A stretch of DNA of 64,000 nucleotides from Paraburkholderia fungorum (GCF_003610895.1 NZ_MCAS01000013.1:62001-126000); one strand, 5' to 3'; counted from the stretch's first letter, positions 1 to 10,646 are shown. A program made the numbers and translations. Notes: generated by a model not told the origin, from the sequence alone.

Positions 1-413
1 CCGCCGAAAGTCATCGTGCCCAGACATAGCTCTGAAACAAACACACCAGTACGGCCTAACGGGTTGTATCGCATCGTTGAGACTCCATCATGGATTCGTG
101 AATCGGTGAGTCGTACAGCGTACTGCAGTTGACCGGTTTCGGCAGGCCGCGACACGCCTCGTCAGCCGCCACCGGGCAAACACATGTTTCAAACTCCTTA
201 CGAATTGCACCGTTATTACCGAAGCATTTTTCCGGTCCGAATAAATTACCTGCTCCTCTGCAAGCAAGGCGCCATGCGGGTCTCCGGCAAGCGTCGGCGA
301 TTCGCCACAGATTCGTATGCCAGGTCCGAGGCATTTGGAAAGTTCTGGTAACACGTGTATAAGTCGGACCATTCCGCTCGTATGGTGTTGTGCCTTTATC
401 AAGGACCGCGCAT
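1..413. other. Non-coding leader before the autotransporter
   Basis: No convincing gene is visible on either strand; the short open frames here lack ribosome sites and recognisable protein character. The stretch is somewhat less GC-rich than the flanking coding DNA. It contains an ACACGTGT palindrome near 352-359 and ends in AAGGA at 401-405, which is the ribosome site of the autotransporter. It probably carries that gene's promoter, but I cannot place -35/-10 boxes with confidence. Confidence 0.5.
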
Positions 414-3400
414 ATGAAGAAGAAGACGTTTGGGATTGGCCTCGGCAGCGTCGTACTGCTCTCCAAAGCACTCACCCCTTCCGCCATGGCCGCGTGCAGC
501 AATACCGCACCGGCATCCAATACCACGGTCACCTGCACGGGCAGCATTTCCTCCGCCGTCGTGGCGCAAACCGGCAGCACCGGTGTCACGATCAACGCCG
601 ACAACACGACCTCCGGCAGTTTCGCGCGCACCACCGCCCCAGTCGTCTTCAGCGTCGACACGACTAGCACGATCAACAGCAGCGGCACCTTCTCGCTGAC
701 CGGTGGCGGCGGCACGGGCACCGTGCGCGGCGCCGTGCTGCTCGGCGTGGGCAACGGCAATCAGATCACCAACGCAAGCGGCGGCAGCATCACCACGACC
801 GGCGCCTATAACGACGGCATGGCCGCGAACGGCAGCGGCAACACGCTGACCAATCGCGGCTCGATTACGACCAGCGGACCCAACGCCTACGGCATGACGG
901 CCGCGTGGGGACAAACGAATTCCGGGCAACTGAACAACACCTTGATCAACAGCGGCACGGTGACGACCTCGGGCAGCAACGCGCGCGCGGCATCGATTCT
1001 GGGCGGCAGCGGCACCATCAATAACAGCGGCACGCTCTCCACCTCCGGCGCGAGCAGTCCAACGGCGTATCTGCAAGGCAATAACGACCAGTTGATCAAC
1101 AGCGGCACGATCACCGCGAGCGGCAGCGGCTCGGATGCCGTGTTTTCCAATACCGCTGGATCGAGCTTCGTCGCGACGATCCAGAACCTCGCGGGCGGCA
1201 GCATCATCAGTCAGAACGGTTCCGGCATCCGCACCCTCAACGGCAATACCACCATCACGAATGCGGGGCTCGTGCAGAGCGGCATCGGCACCGCCATCAC
1301 GATGGGCAACGGCAACAATACGCTGATTCTGCAGACCGGCTCGGCGATCAACGGCGCGGCGGATGGCGGCGGTGGAGCGAATACCGTGATCCTGCAAGGC
1401 TCGGGCACGGCATCGAATGCGTTTACCAATTTCCAGACCTTGCTGATGCAAGGCAGTTTGTGGAACTGGACCGGCACCGGCACCTTCTCGCTCGCGCATG
1501 TACAGACCGGCACGCTCAATCTCACCGGCACGCTTGGCGCGAGCGCGACGGCGCTGGTCGATAGCGGCGCGACCTTGCAGGCGAACGCGCAGAACCTGCC
1601 GGCCAGCGTCACCGACAACGGACTCGTGCGCTTTGCTCAAGACAGTGCGGGCACCTACGCGGGTTCGATCAGCGGCACGGGCTCGGTCGACAAAACCGGC
1701 GCCGGCGTGTTGACGCTTGCTCCGACGGCGGCGAGCGGCAACACCTACTCGGGCGGCACGACCATCGATCAAGGCACGATCGCCGTGGGCGCGGACAATG
1801 CGCTCGGTGCGAGCACGGGCGGCCTCACGTTCAACAGCGGCACGCTGCAATTGACATCGAGCTTCGCGCTCGCCGGCACGCGTGCGATCACGCTGGCAGC
1901 GGGCGGCGGCACGATCGACACGCAATCGTTCGACACCACGCTCACGCAGGCCGTAAGCGGCAGCGGCGCGTTGACGAAAGCCGGCAGCGGCAGTTTGCTG
2001 ATGACCGGCGTAAGCACCTATAGCGGCCCGACCACGGTCGCGGCGGGCACCCTCGCAATCGGCGACGCAGCCCATGCGAGTGCCGCGCTGACCGGCGGCG
2101 GCGCCACCACGGTGGCCGCGGGTGCAACGCTCGGTGGCTATGGCAGCGTGACGGGCGCCGTCACGAACAACGGCACGCTGGCTGTGGCGAATGCCATGCC
2201 GTCGTTGGCAAGCGAAGGGACCGGCGCATTCTCGATCAACGGCTCGCTCGTGAATGCGGGAGTCGTGCAGATTGGCGGTCCTGCCGGTGCGGGTGCCGGC
2301 AATCTGCTGAACGTGACGGGCAACTACATCGGCCAGAACGGCACGATCGGAATGAACACCGTCGTCGCCGGCGACGGCGCGGCGTCCGACCGCCTCGTAC
2401 TGAGCGGTGGTACGGCCACCGGTTCAACGCGCCTGCAAGTCACGAACGTGGGTGGCCAGGGCGCACAAACGCTGGCGGACGGCATTGAAGTGATTCAGGC
2501 GGTGAACGGCGCCACCACGAATTCGAGTGCTTTCACACTGGCCACGCCGGTGAAGGCCGGCGCGTATTCCTATTACCTCGCCAAAGGCGGTGTAAGCGGC
2601 GGCACGACGGACAACTGGTATCTGCGCAATACAGTTGCGCCGCTGCCGCCCACCACGACGCCGGGCGAGCCGCCTGTCACGCCTGGCCAGCCGCCCGTCT
2701 CCGAACCCGGCGAGCCGATTGCCGCCGAAGGCACACCGCCCTTGCCGCCCGCGCCGCCGCCCGGCTCGACCGCCACGCCGCTGTATCGCGTCGAAGTGCC
2801 GATCTATGCAGCGGCGCCCGGCGTCGCGCGCGAGCTCGGCCTGATGCAGATCGATACGTTCCATGACCGCCAGGGCGATCAGGCCTTATTGAGCGAAAGC
2901 GGCACTCTGCCTGACGCATGGGGCCGCGTGTGGGGCGGCCATAGCGTATTGAGCCAGAACGGCACGGCCAGTCCGCAATTCGACGGCTCCGTGTATGGCA
3001 TTCAGGCCGGGCAGGATCTTTACGCCGATCACAGCGCGAGCGGCCAGCGCAACCACTACGGTGTGTTCGTCGGTTTCGCGCGGGCCACCGGCGACGTCGA
3101 CGGTTTCGCGCTCGGCATGCCCAATCTCGCCGTGGGCCACCTGGCGATCAATGCGTATAGCCTCGGCGGTTACTGGACGCATATCGGCCCGGGCGGCTGG
3201 TACACCGACGCGGTGCTGATGGGCAGCTCGCTCACGGTCGATCCGCTCTCGCGCGACGGCGTCGGCACCACGACGCATGGCAACGCGGTGACCGGCTCGC
3301 TCGAAGGCGGCCTGCCGATTCCGCTCGGCGCGGGGCTCTCGCTCGAACCGCAAGCGCAACTCGTGTGGCAGCACCTGACGCTGTCCGATTTCAACGACGG

Positions 3401-3734
3401 CGTGTCGAGCGTCGGCTTCAACAGCGGCAATACTTTCGTCGGACGAATCGGTGCCCGCCTGCAAGGCCAGTTCGATGCCTTCTCGACAGCATGGCGGCCT
3501 TATCTGCGCGTGAGCCTCTTACGCGAGTTCGGTTCGGACGACAAAGTCACCTTCGGCGGCGGGACCGTCATGCAGGGCACGGTCGGGCAAACGGCGGCGC
3601 AACTCGGCGCGGGTGTGGTCGGCAAATTCAGCGCGTCAGGCAGTGTGTTCGCGACGCTCGGCTGGGTGACGAACCTGGGTGGCGCACACCAGAGAACCGT
3701 GACAGGCGATGCGGGGGTGCGCTGGGTCTGGTAG
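414..3734 (+). CDS. Classical (type Va) autotransporter, pertactin-like beta-domain
   Basis: A 1106-residue secreted surface protein. The ATG at 414 is preferred over upstream starts because AAGGA lies 8 nt ahead and it opens a clean signal peptide (MKKK, hydrophobic core, cleavage near AMA/ACSN, residue 26). Residues about 27-740 are Gly/Ser/Thr/Asn-rich beta-helix repeats. They include autotransporter-associated beta-strand repeats (segments such as LTKAGSGSLLMTG, STYSGPTTVAAGTL). A proline-rich linker follows at about 741-785, then a C-terminal beta-barrel of about 270 residues ending in Val-Trp, the aromatic terminus typical of BAM substrates. The linker sits between passenger and barrel. 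The passenger shows no protease or lipase motif, so an adhesin or biofilm role is only inferred. A strong stem-loop follows the stop. Confidence 0.9.
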   Translation: MKKKTFGIGLGSVVLLSKALTPSAMAACSNTAPASNTTVTCTGSISSAVVAQTGSTGVTINADNTTSGSFARTTAPVVFSVDTTSTINSSGTFSLTGGGGTGTVRGAVLLGVGNGNQITNASGGSITTTGAYNDGMAANGSGNTLTNRGSITTSGPNAYGMTAAWGQTNSGQLNNTLINSGTVTTSGSNARAASILGGSGTINNSGTLSTSGASSPTAYLQGNNDQLINSGTITASGSGSDAVFSNTAGSSFVATIQNLAGGSIISQNGSGIRTLNGNTTITNAGLVQSGIGTAITMGNGNNTLILQTGSAINGAADGGGGANTVILQGSGTASNAFTNFQTLLMQGSLWNWTGTGTFSLAHVQTGTLNLTGTLGASATALVDSGATLQANAQNLPASVTDNGLVRFAQDSAGTYAGSISGTGSVDKTGAGVLTLAPTAASGNTYSGGTTIDQGTIAVGADNALGASTGGLTFNSGTLQLTSSFALAGTRAITLAAGGGTIDTQSFDTTLTQAVSGSGALTKAGSGSLLMTGVSTYSGPTTVAAGTLAIGDAAHASAALTGGGATTVAAGATLGGYGSVTGAVTNNGTLAVANAMPSLASEGTGAFSINGSLVNAGVVQIGGPAGAGAGNLLNVTGNYIGQNGTIGMNTVVAGDGAASDRLVLSGGTATGSTRLQVTNVGGQGAQTLADGIEVIQAVNGATTNSSAFTLATPVKAGAYSYYLAKGGVSGGTTDNWYLRNTVAPLPPTTTPGEPPVTPGQPPVSEPGEPIAAEGTPPLPPAPPPGSTATPLYRVEVPIYAAAPGVARELGLMQIDTFHDRQGDQALLSESGTLPDAWGRVWGGHSVLSQNGTASPQFDGSVYGIQAGQDLYADHSASGQRNHYGVFVGFARATGDVDGFALGMPNLAVGHLAINAYSLGGYWTHIGPGGWYTDAVLMGSSLTVDPLSRDGVGTTTHGNAVTGSLEGGLPIPLGAGLSLEPQAQLVWQHLTLSDFNDGVSSVGFNSGNTFVGRIGARLQGQFDAFSTAWRPYLRVSLLREFGSDDKVTFGGGTVMQGTVGQTAAQLGAGVVGKFSASGSVFATLGWVTNLGGAHQRTVTGDAGVRWVW

Positions 3735-3753
3735 TTTTTTCGTAGTGCTGGAT

Positions 3754-3784
3754 ACCGGTGCGGCGTGGTTGTCCCCGCACCGGT
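3754..3784 (+). terminator. Strong stem-loop downstream of the autotransporter
   Basis: ACCGGTGCGG (3754-3763) and CCGCACCGGT (3775-3784) form a perfect 10-bp stem around an 11-nt loop, 20 nt after the autotransporter stop. No T-tract follows on either strand, so it is not a canonical intrinsic terminator. It may stabilise the 3' end or act with Rho. Confidence 0.45.
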
Positions 3785-3903
3785 GCTGATTACCGGCTCG
3801 TTCCGCGCCAATCCCCCTGCGTCTTCCCTCCGCATAACCAGCAAAAACCTGCCAGACTGATCGCTGACCTTCGTAACAGGGCGGCGCTTGCCGCCCTCTG
3901 GAT

Positions 3904-6900
3904 ATGGCACGCCGCGCCCCCACTTATGCCAGCATGACTTCGGCCTCGACATCCGCGACCGCCTTGCACGCGCCCTCCGGTTCTTCATGCCTCGCCCCCG
4001 CATCGCGGACGGCGCCTGGCGCCGCTTCGGGTCACGCTTCCGGGCTTCCAGGGGCCAGCGTGCTGGATGACTTCCATCCCGCGGTCGCCTGCTGGTTCCT
4101 GAAGACCTTCCCTGCCCCCACCGACGCGCAGACGGCCGCCTGGCCACAGATTCGCAGCGGGCGCTCGACGCTTGTCGCCGCGCCCACCGGCTCGGGCAAA
4201 ACCCTCACTGCTTTCCTGTCCGCGCTCGACGAACTGGTTCAGCAAGGCCTTGCCAACCACGGCGCGTTGCCCGACGAAACCCTGGTGGTCTACGTCTCGC
4301 CGCTCAAAGCGCTTTCCAACGACATCCGCATCAACCTGGACGTGCCATTGCAGGGCATCGCCGCGGAGCTCGACGCGCTCGGCCTGCCGCCGCTCGAAAT
4401 CCGCACCGCCGTGCGCACCGGCGACACCACGCAGCAGGAGCGCAACGCGCTGAAAAAGCGCGCGCCGCACATTCTCGTGACCACGCCGGAATCGCTGTAT
4501 GTCCTGCTCGGCTCGGATTCCGGCCGGCGCATGCTGTCGACCGTGCGCACCGTGATCGTCGACGAAATTCATGCGCTCGCCGGCAGCAAACGCGGCAGTC
4601 ATCTGGCGCTCAGTCTCGAACGGCTCGACGCGCTGTGCGAACGGCGCTTGCCCCGGATCGGCCTGTCGGCTACGCAAAAACCCGTTAGCGCGGTCGCGCG
4701 TTTTCTGGTGGGCGGCGCAAGCATCGAAAGCGCCCTGCCCGCGGACTGCGCGATCGTCGACGTGGGACACATTCGCGAGCGCGATCTTGCGCTGGAAATT
4801 CCGCCCGTGCCGCTCGAAGCGGTGATGCCCAACGAAGTGTGGGAACGCGTTTACGACCGGCTCGCCGAACTGGTCGCGATGCATCGCACCACGCTGATTT
4901 TCGTCAACACGCGCCGCATGGCCGAGCGCGCCGCGCGCCATCTGAGCGAGCGCCTGGGCAAGGACGTGGTCGCCGCGCATCACGGCAGTCTCGCCAAAGA
5001 GCATCGTTTCGACGCCGAGCAGCGCCTCAAACGCGGCGAGTTGCGTGTGCTGATCGCCACCGCCTCGCTGGAACTCGGTATCGATATCGGCGACGTCGAT
5101 CTGGTCTGCCAGATGGGCTCGCCGCGCGCAATCGCACCGTTCCTGCAACGTGTGGGGCGCTCGGGCCACCATGTCGGCGGCATGCCGAAAGGCCGGCTGT
5201 TCCCGGCCTCGCGCGACGATCTGATCGAATGCGCGGCGCTGCTCGACTGCGTGCGGCGGGGCGAACTCGACGCCTTGCGGATTCCGCGCGCGCCGCTCGA
5301 CGTGCTTGCCCAACAGATCGTCGCCGAGGTATCGAGCGCCGAATGGAGCGAAGACGCCCTGTTCGGGATGCTGCGGCGGGCGGCCCCCTACGCTGACCTC
5401 GAACGCGAGCAGTACGACGCCGTGCTGCGCATGCTGGCTGTCGGCTACACCAGCCGCAACGGCCCGCGCGGCGCCTATATTCATCGCGATGCGGTGAGCG
5501 GTACGTTGCGCGGCCGGCGTGGCGGCAAACTGGTCGCCGTGACCTCGGGCGGCACGATTCCCGAGAACGCCGACTATGCGGTGATCCTCGAACCGCAGGC
5601 AATCAATATCGGCACCGTCAACGAGGATTTCGCCGTCGAGAGTCTTGCCGGCGATGTGTTTCAACTCGGCAATGCGTCGTACCGGATTCTGCGCATCGAG
5701 AGCGGCCGCGTGAGGGTCGAGGACGCGCAGGGGCAACCGCCGAATATTCCGTTCTGGCTGGGTGAAGCGCCGGGACGCAGCGATGAACTGTCGTTCGGCG
5801 TGGCGCGCTTGCGTGAGCAGATCGAGCACCTGCTCGACGGCAAAGCGGACGATGCCGGCTCCGTCGCCGCGCGTCTTCAGCGCGCGGTCGACTGGCTCGT
5901 CGACACCCTCGATCTCGACGAAGCCGCCGCCCGCCAGATCGCCGACTATCTCGCCCGGGCACGCGCGGCGCTAAGCGTGCTGCCGACGCAAAACACGCTG
6001 GTCATGGAGCGCTTTTTCGACGAATCCGGCGGCACGCAACTCGTGATCCACGCGCCGTTCGGCAGCCGCGTGAACCGCGCGTGGGGTCTCGCATTGCGCA
6101 AGCGTTTTTGCCGGACCTTCAACTTCGAACTGCAAGCCGCCGCCACCGAAGACGCGATCGTCCTCTCGCTGACCGGCAGCCATTCGTTCGTACTCGACGA
6201 AGTGTGGCGTTATCTGCACTCGAACAGCGCCGAGCATCTGCTGATCCAGGCACTGCTCGACGCGCCGCTCTTTGGCGTGCGCTGGCGCTGGAACGCGACC
6301 ACCGCGCTCGGCTTGCCACGCTATACGGGCGGACGCAAAACGCCGCCGCAATTGCAGCGCATGCGCAGCGAAGATCTGCTGGCGAGCGTGTTTCCAGAGC
6401 AAGCCGCGTGCCTGGAGAACATCGTCGGCGAGCGGGAACTCCCGAGCCATCCGTTAGTGGACCAAACCGTCGACGACTGCCTGCACGAAGCGATGGACAC
6501 CGACCGCTGGCTTGCCCTGCTGCGTCGCATTGAACAGGGTGACGTACAGCTGATCGCCCGCGATCTGCCGGCGCCCTCGCCGCTTGCCGCCGAAATCCTC
6601 AATGCCAAGCCGTACGCCTTTCTCGACGACGCGCCGATCGAGGAGCGCCGCACGCAAGCCGTGCTGAACCGGCGCTGGAGCGATCCGACCAGCGCAGACG
6701 ACCTGGGCGCGCTCGACGCCGACGCAATCGACAGCGTGCGTGACGAAGCGTGGCCGCAAGTGCGCAGCGCCGACGAAATGCACGAAGCGCTAACGGGCCT
6801 CGCCTGCATCACCGGGACCGAGGCAGGCAGCAATGAAGGCTGGCCGGCGTGGCTCGCGCCGCTTGCCGAATCCGGCCGCGCAACCCGCCTGCGGATCGCC

Positions 6901-8412
6901 GGGGGCGACACGCTGTGGCTGCCCGCCGAGCGCCTGACCTGTTTCCAGGCGCTCTATCCGGATGCTTCTTTCGAACCGCCGCTCGCGGCACCCAAGGGCT
7001 TCACCGACGCCTGGAGCGCCGACGACGCCCTGCTCGACGTGCTGCGCGCCCGGCTGACCGGTTTCGGCCCGCTGCCGGTGCACGCGATCGCACAAGCGCT
7101 GCGGCTGCCGGCGGCATCCATTGAACAGACCTTGACGCGCCTCGAGGCGGAAGGCTACGTGATGCGCGGCCGTTTCTCGCCGGGCGCAACCGAAGAGGAA
7201 TGGTGCGAGCGTCACCTGCTTGCGCGGATCCACCGTTACACGGTGAAACGCCTGCGACGCGAGATCGAACCGGTGGAACGGCACGACTTCATGCGCTTTC
7301 TGTTCGAGTGGCAACATCTGAGCCCGGACACCCGCAGCGAGGGACGCGACGCTTTGGCCGCGGTGCTCGAGCAGATGGAAGGTTTTCAGGCCGCGGCGGG
7401 CGCATGGGAAGAAGACATTCTGCCGGCGCGCGTGAAGGCGTATGCGAACACTTCGCTAGACGAACTATGCCGGGCCGGCAAGATCGTCTGGACCCGCCTG
7501 ACCGAACGGGCGCGCGGCACGTCCGGACCGGTGCGCAGCACACCGATCGTGCTGGTGCCGCGCGCCCGGATACGCACATGGAGCGCGCTGATCGACCCTT
7601 CGAAACAGGCGGAGCTATCGGCTCGCGCGCAACGCGTTCATGACACGCTATCGCAACATGGCGCGATGTTCTTCGACGAACTGCTCACCGAAGTAAGCGG
7701 CTTGCGCATGGAACTGGAAAACGCATTAGGCGAACTGGTTGCAGCGGGCCTCGTGAATTCCGACAGTTTCGCCGGCTTGCGGGCGCTGTTGAAACCGGTC
7801 GCCAAACGCAGTGCCCATCCGGGCAGCCGGCGTGTCAGGTCGAGCGCATTGATCGGAGGAATGGACGACGCGGGACGCTGGGCGCTCGTCAACCGGCAAG
7901 CCGTTGCTGCCGCGCCGGAAACTTCGCCCGCGCGCCGCCAGCCGCTCGCGCCTGAAATACTCGAACACGTCGCGATGACTTTGCTGCGCCGTTACGGCGT
8001 GGTGTTCTGGCGTTTGCTCGAACGCGAGGCCGAATGGTTGCCGCCGTGGCGGGACCTGCTGCGTGTGTTCCAGCGGCTCGAAGCGCGCGGCACGGTTCGC
8101 GGCGGGCGATTTGTGAACGGCCTCGCCGGCGAACAGTTTGCGCTGCCGGAAGCGATTCCGTTATTGCGTGAGGTTCGCCGGCATGCGAACGACGGTGCAT
8201 TTGTGTGCGTCGCCGCAAGCGATCCTTTGAATCTTGCAGGCACGTTGCTGGTTGGCGAACGGGTGCCCGCTGTCGCGGGTAATCGGATTCTGTATCGGGA
8301 TGGTGTTGTTATCGCGACACTGATTGCCGGGGCATTCTGGTTTGCCCCCGCCGTTGAAGCCATTCCGGCGCAACGGGAGCACGCTCGAAGCATATTGGCC
8401 CACCGTTTCTGA
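3904..8412 (+). CDS. lhr: Lhr-family DEAD/DEAH ATP-dependent helicase (long form)
   Basis: A 1502-residue superfamily 2 helicase of the Lhr type, which unwinds DNA or RNA:DNA hybrids and is linked to repair. Walker A is APTGSGKT (residues 93-100), motif II is DEIH (220-223) and motif III is the nearby LSAT. Motif VI is visible as QRVGRSGHH. After the Lhr core come winged-helix and Lhr C-terminal regions, giving the long form close to 1500 residues seen in E. coli Lhr. The first 50 residues are low-complexity Ser/Ala/Pro. Neither ATG 3904 nor ATG 3934 has a clear ribosome site, so the start is uncertain. It stands alone between the autotransporter and rpfR. The long open frames antisense to it are artefacts of GC-rich codons. 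Confidence 0.88.
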   Translation: MARRAPTYASMTSASTSATALHAPSGSSCLAPASRTAPGAASGHASGLPGASVLDDFHPAVACWFLKTFPAPTDAQTAAWPQIRSGRSTLVAAPTGSGKTLTAFLSALDELVQQGLANHGALPDETLVVYVSPLKALSNDIRINLDVPLQGIAAELDALGLPPLEIRTAVRTGDTTQQERNALKKRAPHILVTTPESLYVLLGSDSGRRMLSTVRTVIVDEIHALAGSKRGSHLALSLERLDALCERRLPRIGLSATQKPVSAVARFLVGGASIESALPADCAIVDVGHIRERDLALEIPPVPLEAVMPNEVWERVYDRLAELVAMHRTTLIFVNTRRMAERAARHLSERLGKDVVAAHHGSLAKEHRFDAEQRLKRGELRVLIATASLELGIDIGDVDLVCQMGSPRAIAPFLQRVGRSGHHVGGMPKGRLFPASRDDLIECAALLDCVRRGELDALRIPRAPLDVLAQQIVAEVSSAEWSEDALFGMLRRAAPYADLEREQYDAVLRMLAVGYTSRNGPRGAYIHRDAVSGTLRGRRGGKLVAVTSGGTIPENADYAVILEPQAINIGTVNEDFAVESLAGDVFQLGNASYRILRIESGRVRVEDAQGQPPNIPFWLGEAPGRSDELSFGVARLREQIEHLLDGKADDAGSVAARLQRAVDWLVDTLDLDEAAARQIADYLARARAALSVLPTQNTLVMERFFDESGGTQLVIHAPFGSRVNRAWGLALRKRFCRTFNFELQAAATEDAIVLSLTGSHSFVLDEVWRYLHSNSAEHLLIQALLDAPLFGVRWRWNATTALGLPRYTGGRKTPPQLQRMRSEDLLASVFPEQAACLENIVGERELPSHPLVDQTVDDCLHEAMDTDRWLALLRRIEQGDVQLIARDLPAPSPLAAEILNAKPYAFLDDAPIEERRTQAVLNRRWSDPTSADDLGALDADAIDSVRDEAWPQVRSADEMHEALTGLACITGTEAGSNEGWPAWLAPLAESGRATRLRIAGGDTLWLPAERLTCFQALYPDASFEPPLAAPKGFTDAWSADDALLDVLRARLTGFGPLPVHAIAQALRLPAASIEQTLTRLEAEGYVMRGRFSPGATEEEWCERHLLARIHRYTVKRLRREIEPVERHDFMRFLFEWQHLSPDTRSEGRDALAAVLEQMEGFQAAAGAWEEDILPARVKAYANTSLDELCRAGKIVWTRLTERARGTSGPVRSTPIVLVPRARIRTWSALIDPSKQAELSARAQRVHDTLSQHGAMFFDELLTEVSGLRMELENALGELVAAGLVNSDSFAGLRALLKPVAKRSAHPGSRRVRSSALIGGMDDAGRWALVNRQAVAAAPETSPARRQPLAPEILEHVAMTLLRRYGVVFWRLLEREAEWLPPWRDLLRVFQRLEARGTVRGGRFVNGLAGEQFALPEAIPLLREVRRHANDGAFVCVAASDPLNLAGTLLVGERVPAVAGNRILYRDGVVIATLIAGAFWFAPAVEAIPAQREHARSILAHRF

Positions 8413-8573
8413 AACGATTTTGATTCGGTTTTGAAACAATTTCTATGCGTTTTCGTGAGCTTCGCACCAATGCGCGTCGAAACAAAAAATTAAAGAGAAA
8501 GACCATTCGGATCGTTAACCTTTTATAGGCCCGAACACCAGTTGCTTCGCTACAATGAGGCCAGTCTTTAAGT

Positions 8574-10646
8574 ATGATGAAGACTGTTTGCCGCCAATCC
8601 ACCCTCATGGTGGGGCCCATCGGCACACCGCCCGGGGATCTCATGAATGACGACCAACACGATCAGGTGCTTTTTGCGCAGTTCGGCACAAGCAGCCCTT
8701 GCTGGCGTCTGTCGAACGACAGCAACGCATTGGAACTCACGCCTGTCAGCGGCGACGTGCCGGCCAATGTCGCGATTCCATTGAATCCTCAGCAGGCCTC
8801 GCAAATCCGCTGCCTCACCGGCATCACCTCGCATCTTGTTCTCGACGTGCGGTTGTTCGGCGAACCGCTGCGCCTGCACCTCGTCGGTAAAAAACTCGCC
8901 AGCAATACGTGGGCAGGCACCGCTTCGGCCTACGACGACACGGAGTCCGTCGCGCGCGATCTGGTCCACGGCCTGTCTTTCGCCGAACAGGTCGTCTCCG
9001 AAGTCAATTCGGTCGTGGTCATCGTCGACAGGCACGGCCGGATACAGCGCTTCAACCGCCTTGCCGAGGAACTCACCGGCGTCAAGGAGGAAGACATTGT
9101 TGGCCGCAATGTGTGGGCATTGTTCATGAGCACTGAATCTGGCGCGGCGTCGAGCCAGAACATCACGGGTTTCTTCAATCGCGGCGTCTCGTACGAAGTC
9201 GAACGGCGCGTGAAAACGCTGCGCGGCGAACGGCTCTTTCTGTTTCGCAACAAGTTCGTTCACAGCGGCAGCGGCGTCGATGAACAGTTTCTGATCTGCT
9301 CGGGCACCGACATCACCGAAGAACGGCTTGCGCAGGAACGGCTCACTGAACTGGCAAACACCGATTCACTCACCGGCCTCGCCAATCGCAACGCGATCCA
9401 GGACAAGATCCGCGCCGCAATCGAAGAAGCGGGACCCGGCGAATCGGTCGGCGTGCTGTTTCTCGATCTCGACAACTTCAAGAAGGTCAACGACCACTAC
9501 GGTCACGTTTTCGGCGACCGCCTGATCTGCGACGTATCAGCGGCCATCGGCACCTGCCTGAACGAAGGCGACGCGCTCGCGCGCCTCGGCGGCGACGAGT
9601 TCATTGTGCTCGCAACCAAAGGCACCGCGCACGACCTCGAAGCAACCGCGCAGCGCATTCTCGAGCGCCTGCGTACGCCGTTCAGCCTGGGGCTCGTCGA
9701 GGTCTACACCGGCTGCTCGATCGGCATCGCGCTCTATCCCGAACACGGCAACAACCTCGAATCGCTGATCCGTTCCGCGGATACGGCGATGTACGTCGCC
9801 AAAGATGAAGGCAAGCGCACCTATCGCGTGTTCTCGCCCGACATGAACCGCAAGGTGGCCGAGTACATGTGGCTCGACACCAACCTGCGGCGCGGTCTCG
9901 AAGAAGGCCAGTTGACGCTGCACTATCAACCCAAGCTCACGCTCGCCACGGGCGCCGTGCAGGGCGCGGAGGCGCTGGTGCGCTGGAACTCGCCGGAGCG
10001 CGGCCAGATCATGCCGGCGGAGTTCATCCGCTATGCGGAGGAATCCGGGCTTATCGGCGTGCTCGGCCGCTGGGTCATGGAAACGGCAGCGCGGCAAGCC
10101 GCCAAATGGAAGGCGGACGGCTATAACCTGCGCGTCGCGATCAACGTGTCGGCACGTCAACTGGTCGATACCGCCGTGGTTCGCCATTTCAGCGAGGCGC
10201 TGCAGCGCGCGGATCTCGATCCATGCCTGATCGACCTGGAACTCACCGAGAGCTGCCTGATCGAGGACGAAGCGGCAGCGATCGATCTGATCACGCAGTT
10301 CCGCCAGCTCGGCGCGCAAGTTCACCTGGACGACTTCGGTACCGGCTACTCGTCGCTCTCGCAACTGGGCCGCATTCCACTCGACGTCATCAAGCTCGAC
10401 CGCAGCTTCGTCCGCTCGATCAATGCCGACACCAAGGCGCAGGCACTCGTGCGCTCAATGGTGGCGGTCGCGCAGGAACTGAATTTCAAGGTGGTCGCCG
10501 AAGGCATCGAAACCGAGTCCGAAGAGGTGTTCATGAGGGGGCTGGGCGTCGAATACGTGCAGGGCTTCCTGTACGGTCAACCCATGCCGGTCGCGGAGTT
10601 CGAACGCTGGCTGCAGGATCGGCAGAAGCTCAGACTGATTGCCTGA
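8574..10646 (+). CDS. rpfR: RpfR-type BDSF receptor: FI-PAS-GGDEF-EAL c-di-GMP enzyme
   Basis: A 690-residue cytoplasmic protein predicted to bind cis-2-dodecenoic acid (BDSF) through its PAS domain and adjust c-di-GMP. An N-terminal region of about 130 residues corresponds to the RpfF-interaction domain of RpfR. PAS spans about 135-250, GGDEF about 255-420 with an intact RLGGDEF (337-343), and EAL about 435-690 with EALVRW (466-471) and DDFGTGYSSL. Both catalytic signatures are intact, so synthase and hydrolase activity are both possible; B. cenocepacia RpfR is reported as a BDSF-activated phosphodiesterase. The assignment rests on the domain order plus the rpfF gene next door, transcribed convergently with 114 nt between stops. 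ATG 8643, with GGGGA 5 nt upstream, is a rival start that would remove 23 residues. Confidence 0.9.
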   Translation: MMKTVCRQSTLMVGPIGTPPGDLMNDDQHDQVLFAQFGTSSPCWRLSNDSNALELTPVSGDVPANVAIPLNPQQASQIRCLTGITSHLVLDVRLFGEPLRLHLVGKKLASNTWAGTASAYDDTESVARDLVHGLSFAEQVVSEVNSVVVIVDRHGRIQRFNRLAEELTGVKEEDIVGRNVWALFMSTESGAASSQNITGFFNRGVSYEVERRVKTLRGERLFLFRNKFVHSGSGVDEQFLICSGTDITEERLAQERLTELANTDSLTGLANRNAIQDKIRAAIEEAGPGESVGVLFLDLDNFKKVNDHYGHVFGDRLICDVSAAIGTCLNEGDALARLGGDEFIVLATKGTAHDLEATAQRILERLRTPFSLGLVEVYTGCSIGIALYPEHGNNLESLIRSADTAMYVAKDEGKRTYRVFSPDMNRKVAEYMWLDTNLRRGLEEGQLTLHYQPKLTLATGAVQGAEALVRWNSPERGQIMPAEFIRYAEESGLIGVLGRWVMETAARQAAKWKADGYNLRVAINVSARQLVDTAVVRHFSEALQRADLDPCLIDLELTESCLIEDEAAAIDLITQFRQLGAQVHLDDFGTGYSSLSQLGRIPLDVIKLDRSFVRSINADTKAQALVRSMVAVAQELNFKVVAEGIETESEEVFMRGLGVEYVQGFLYGQPMPVAEFERWLQDRQKLRLIA

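Noticed and set aside
399..2075. 558-residue open frame antisense to the autotransporter
   Set aside because: Arg/Ala-rich, no motifs, no ribosome site. It is the mirror of a GC-rich repetitive gene.
3985..5829. 614-residue open frame antisense to the Lhr helicase
   Set aside because: His/Arg/Gln-rich shadow without protein character; the helicase motifs on the other strand are unambiguous.
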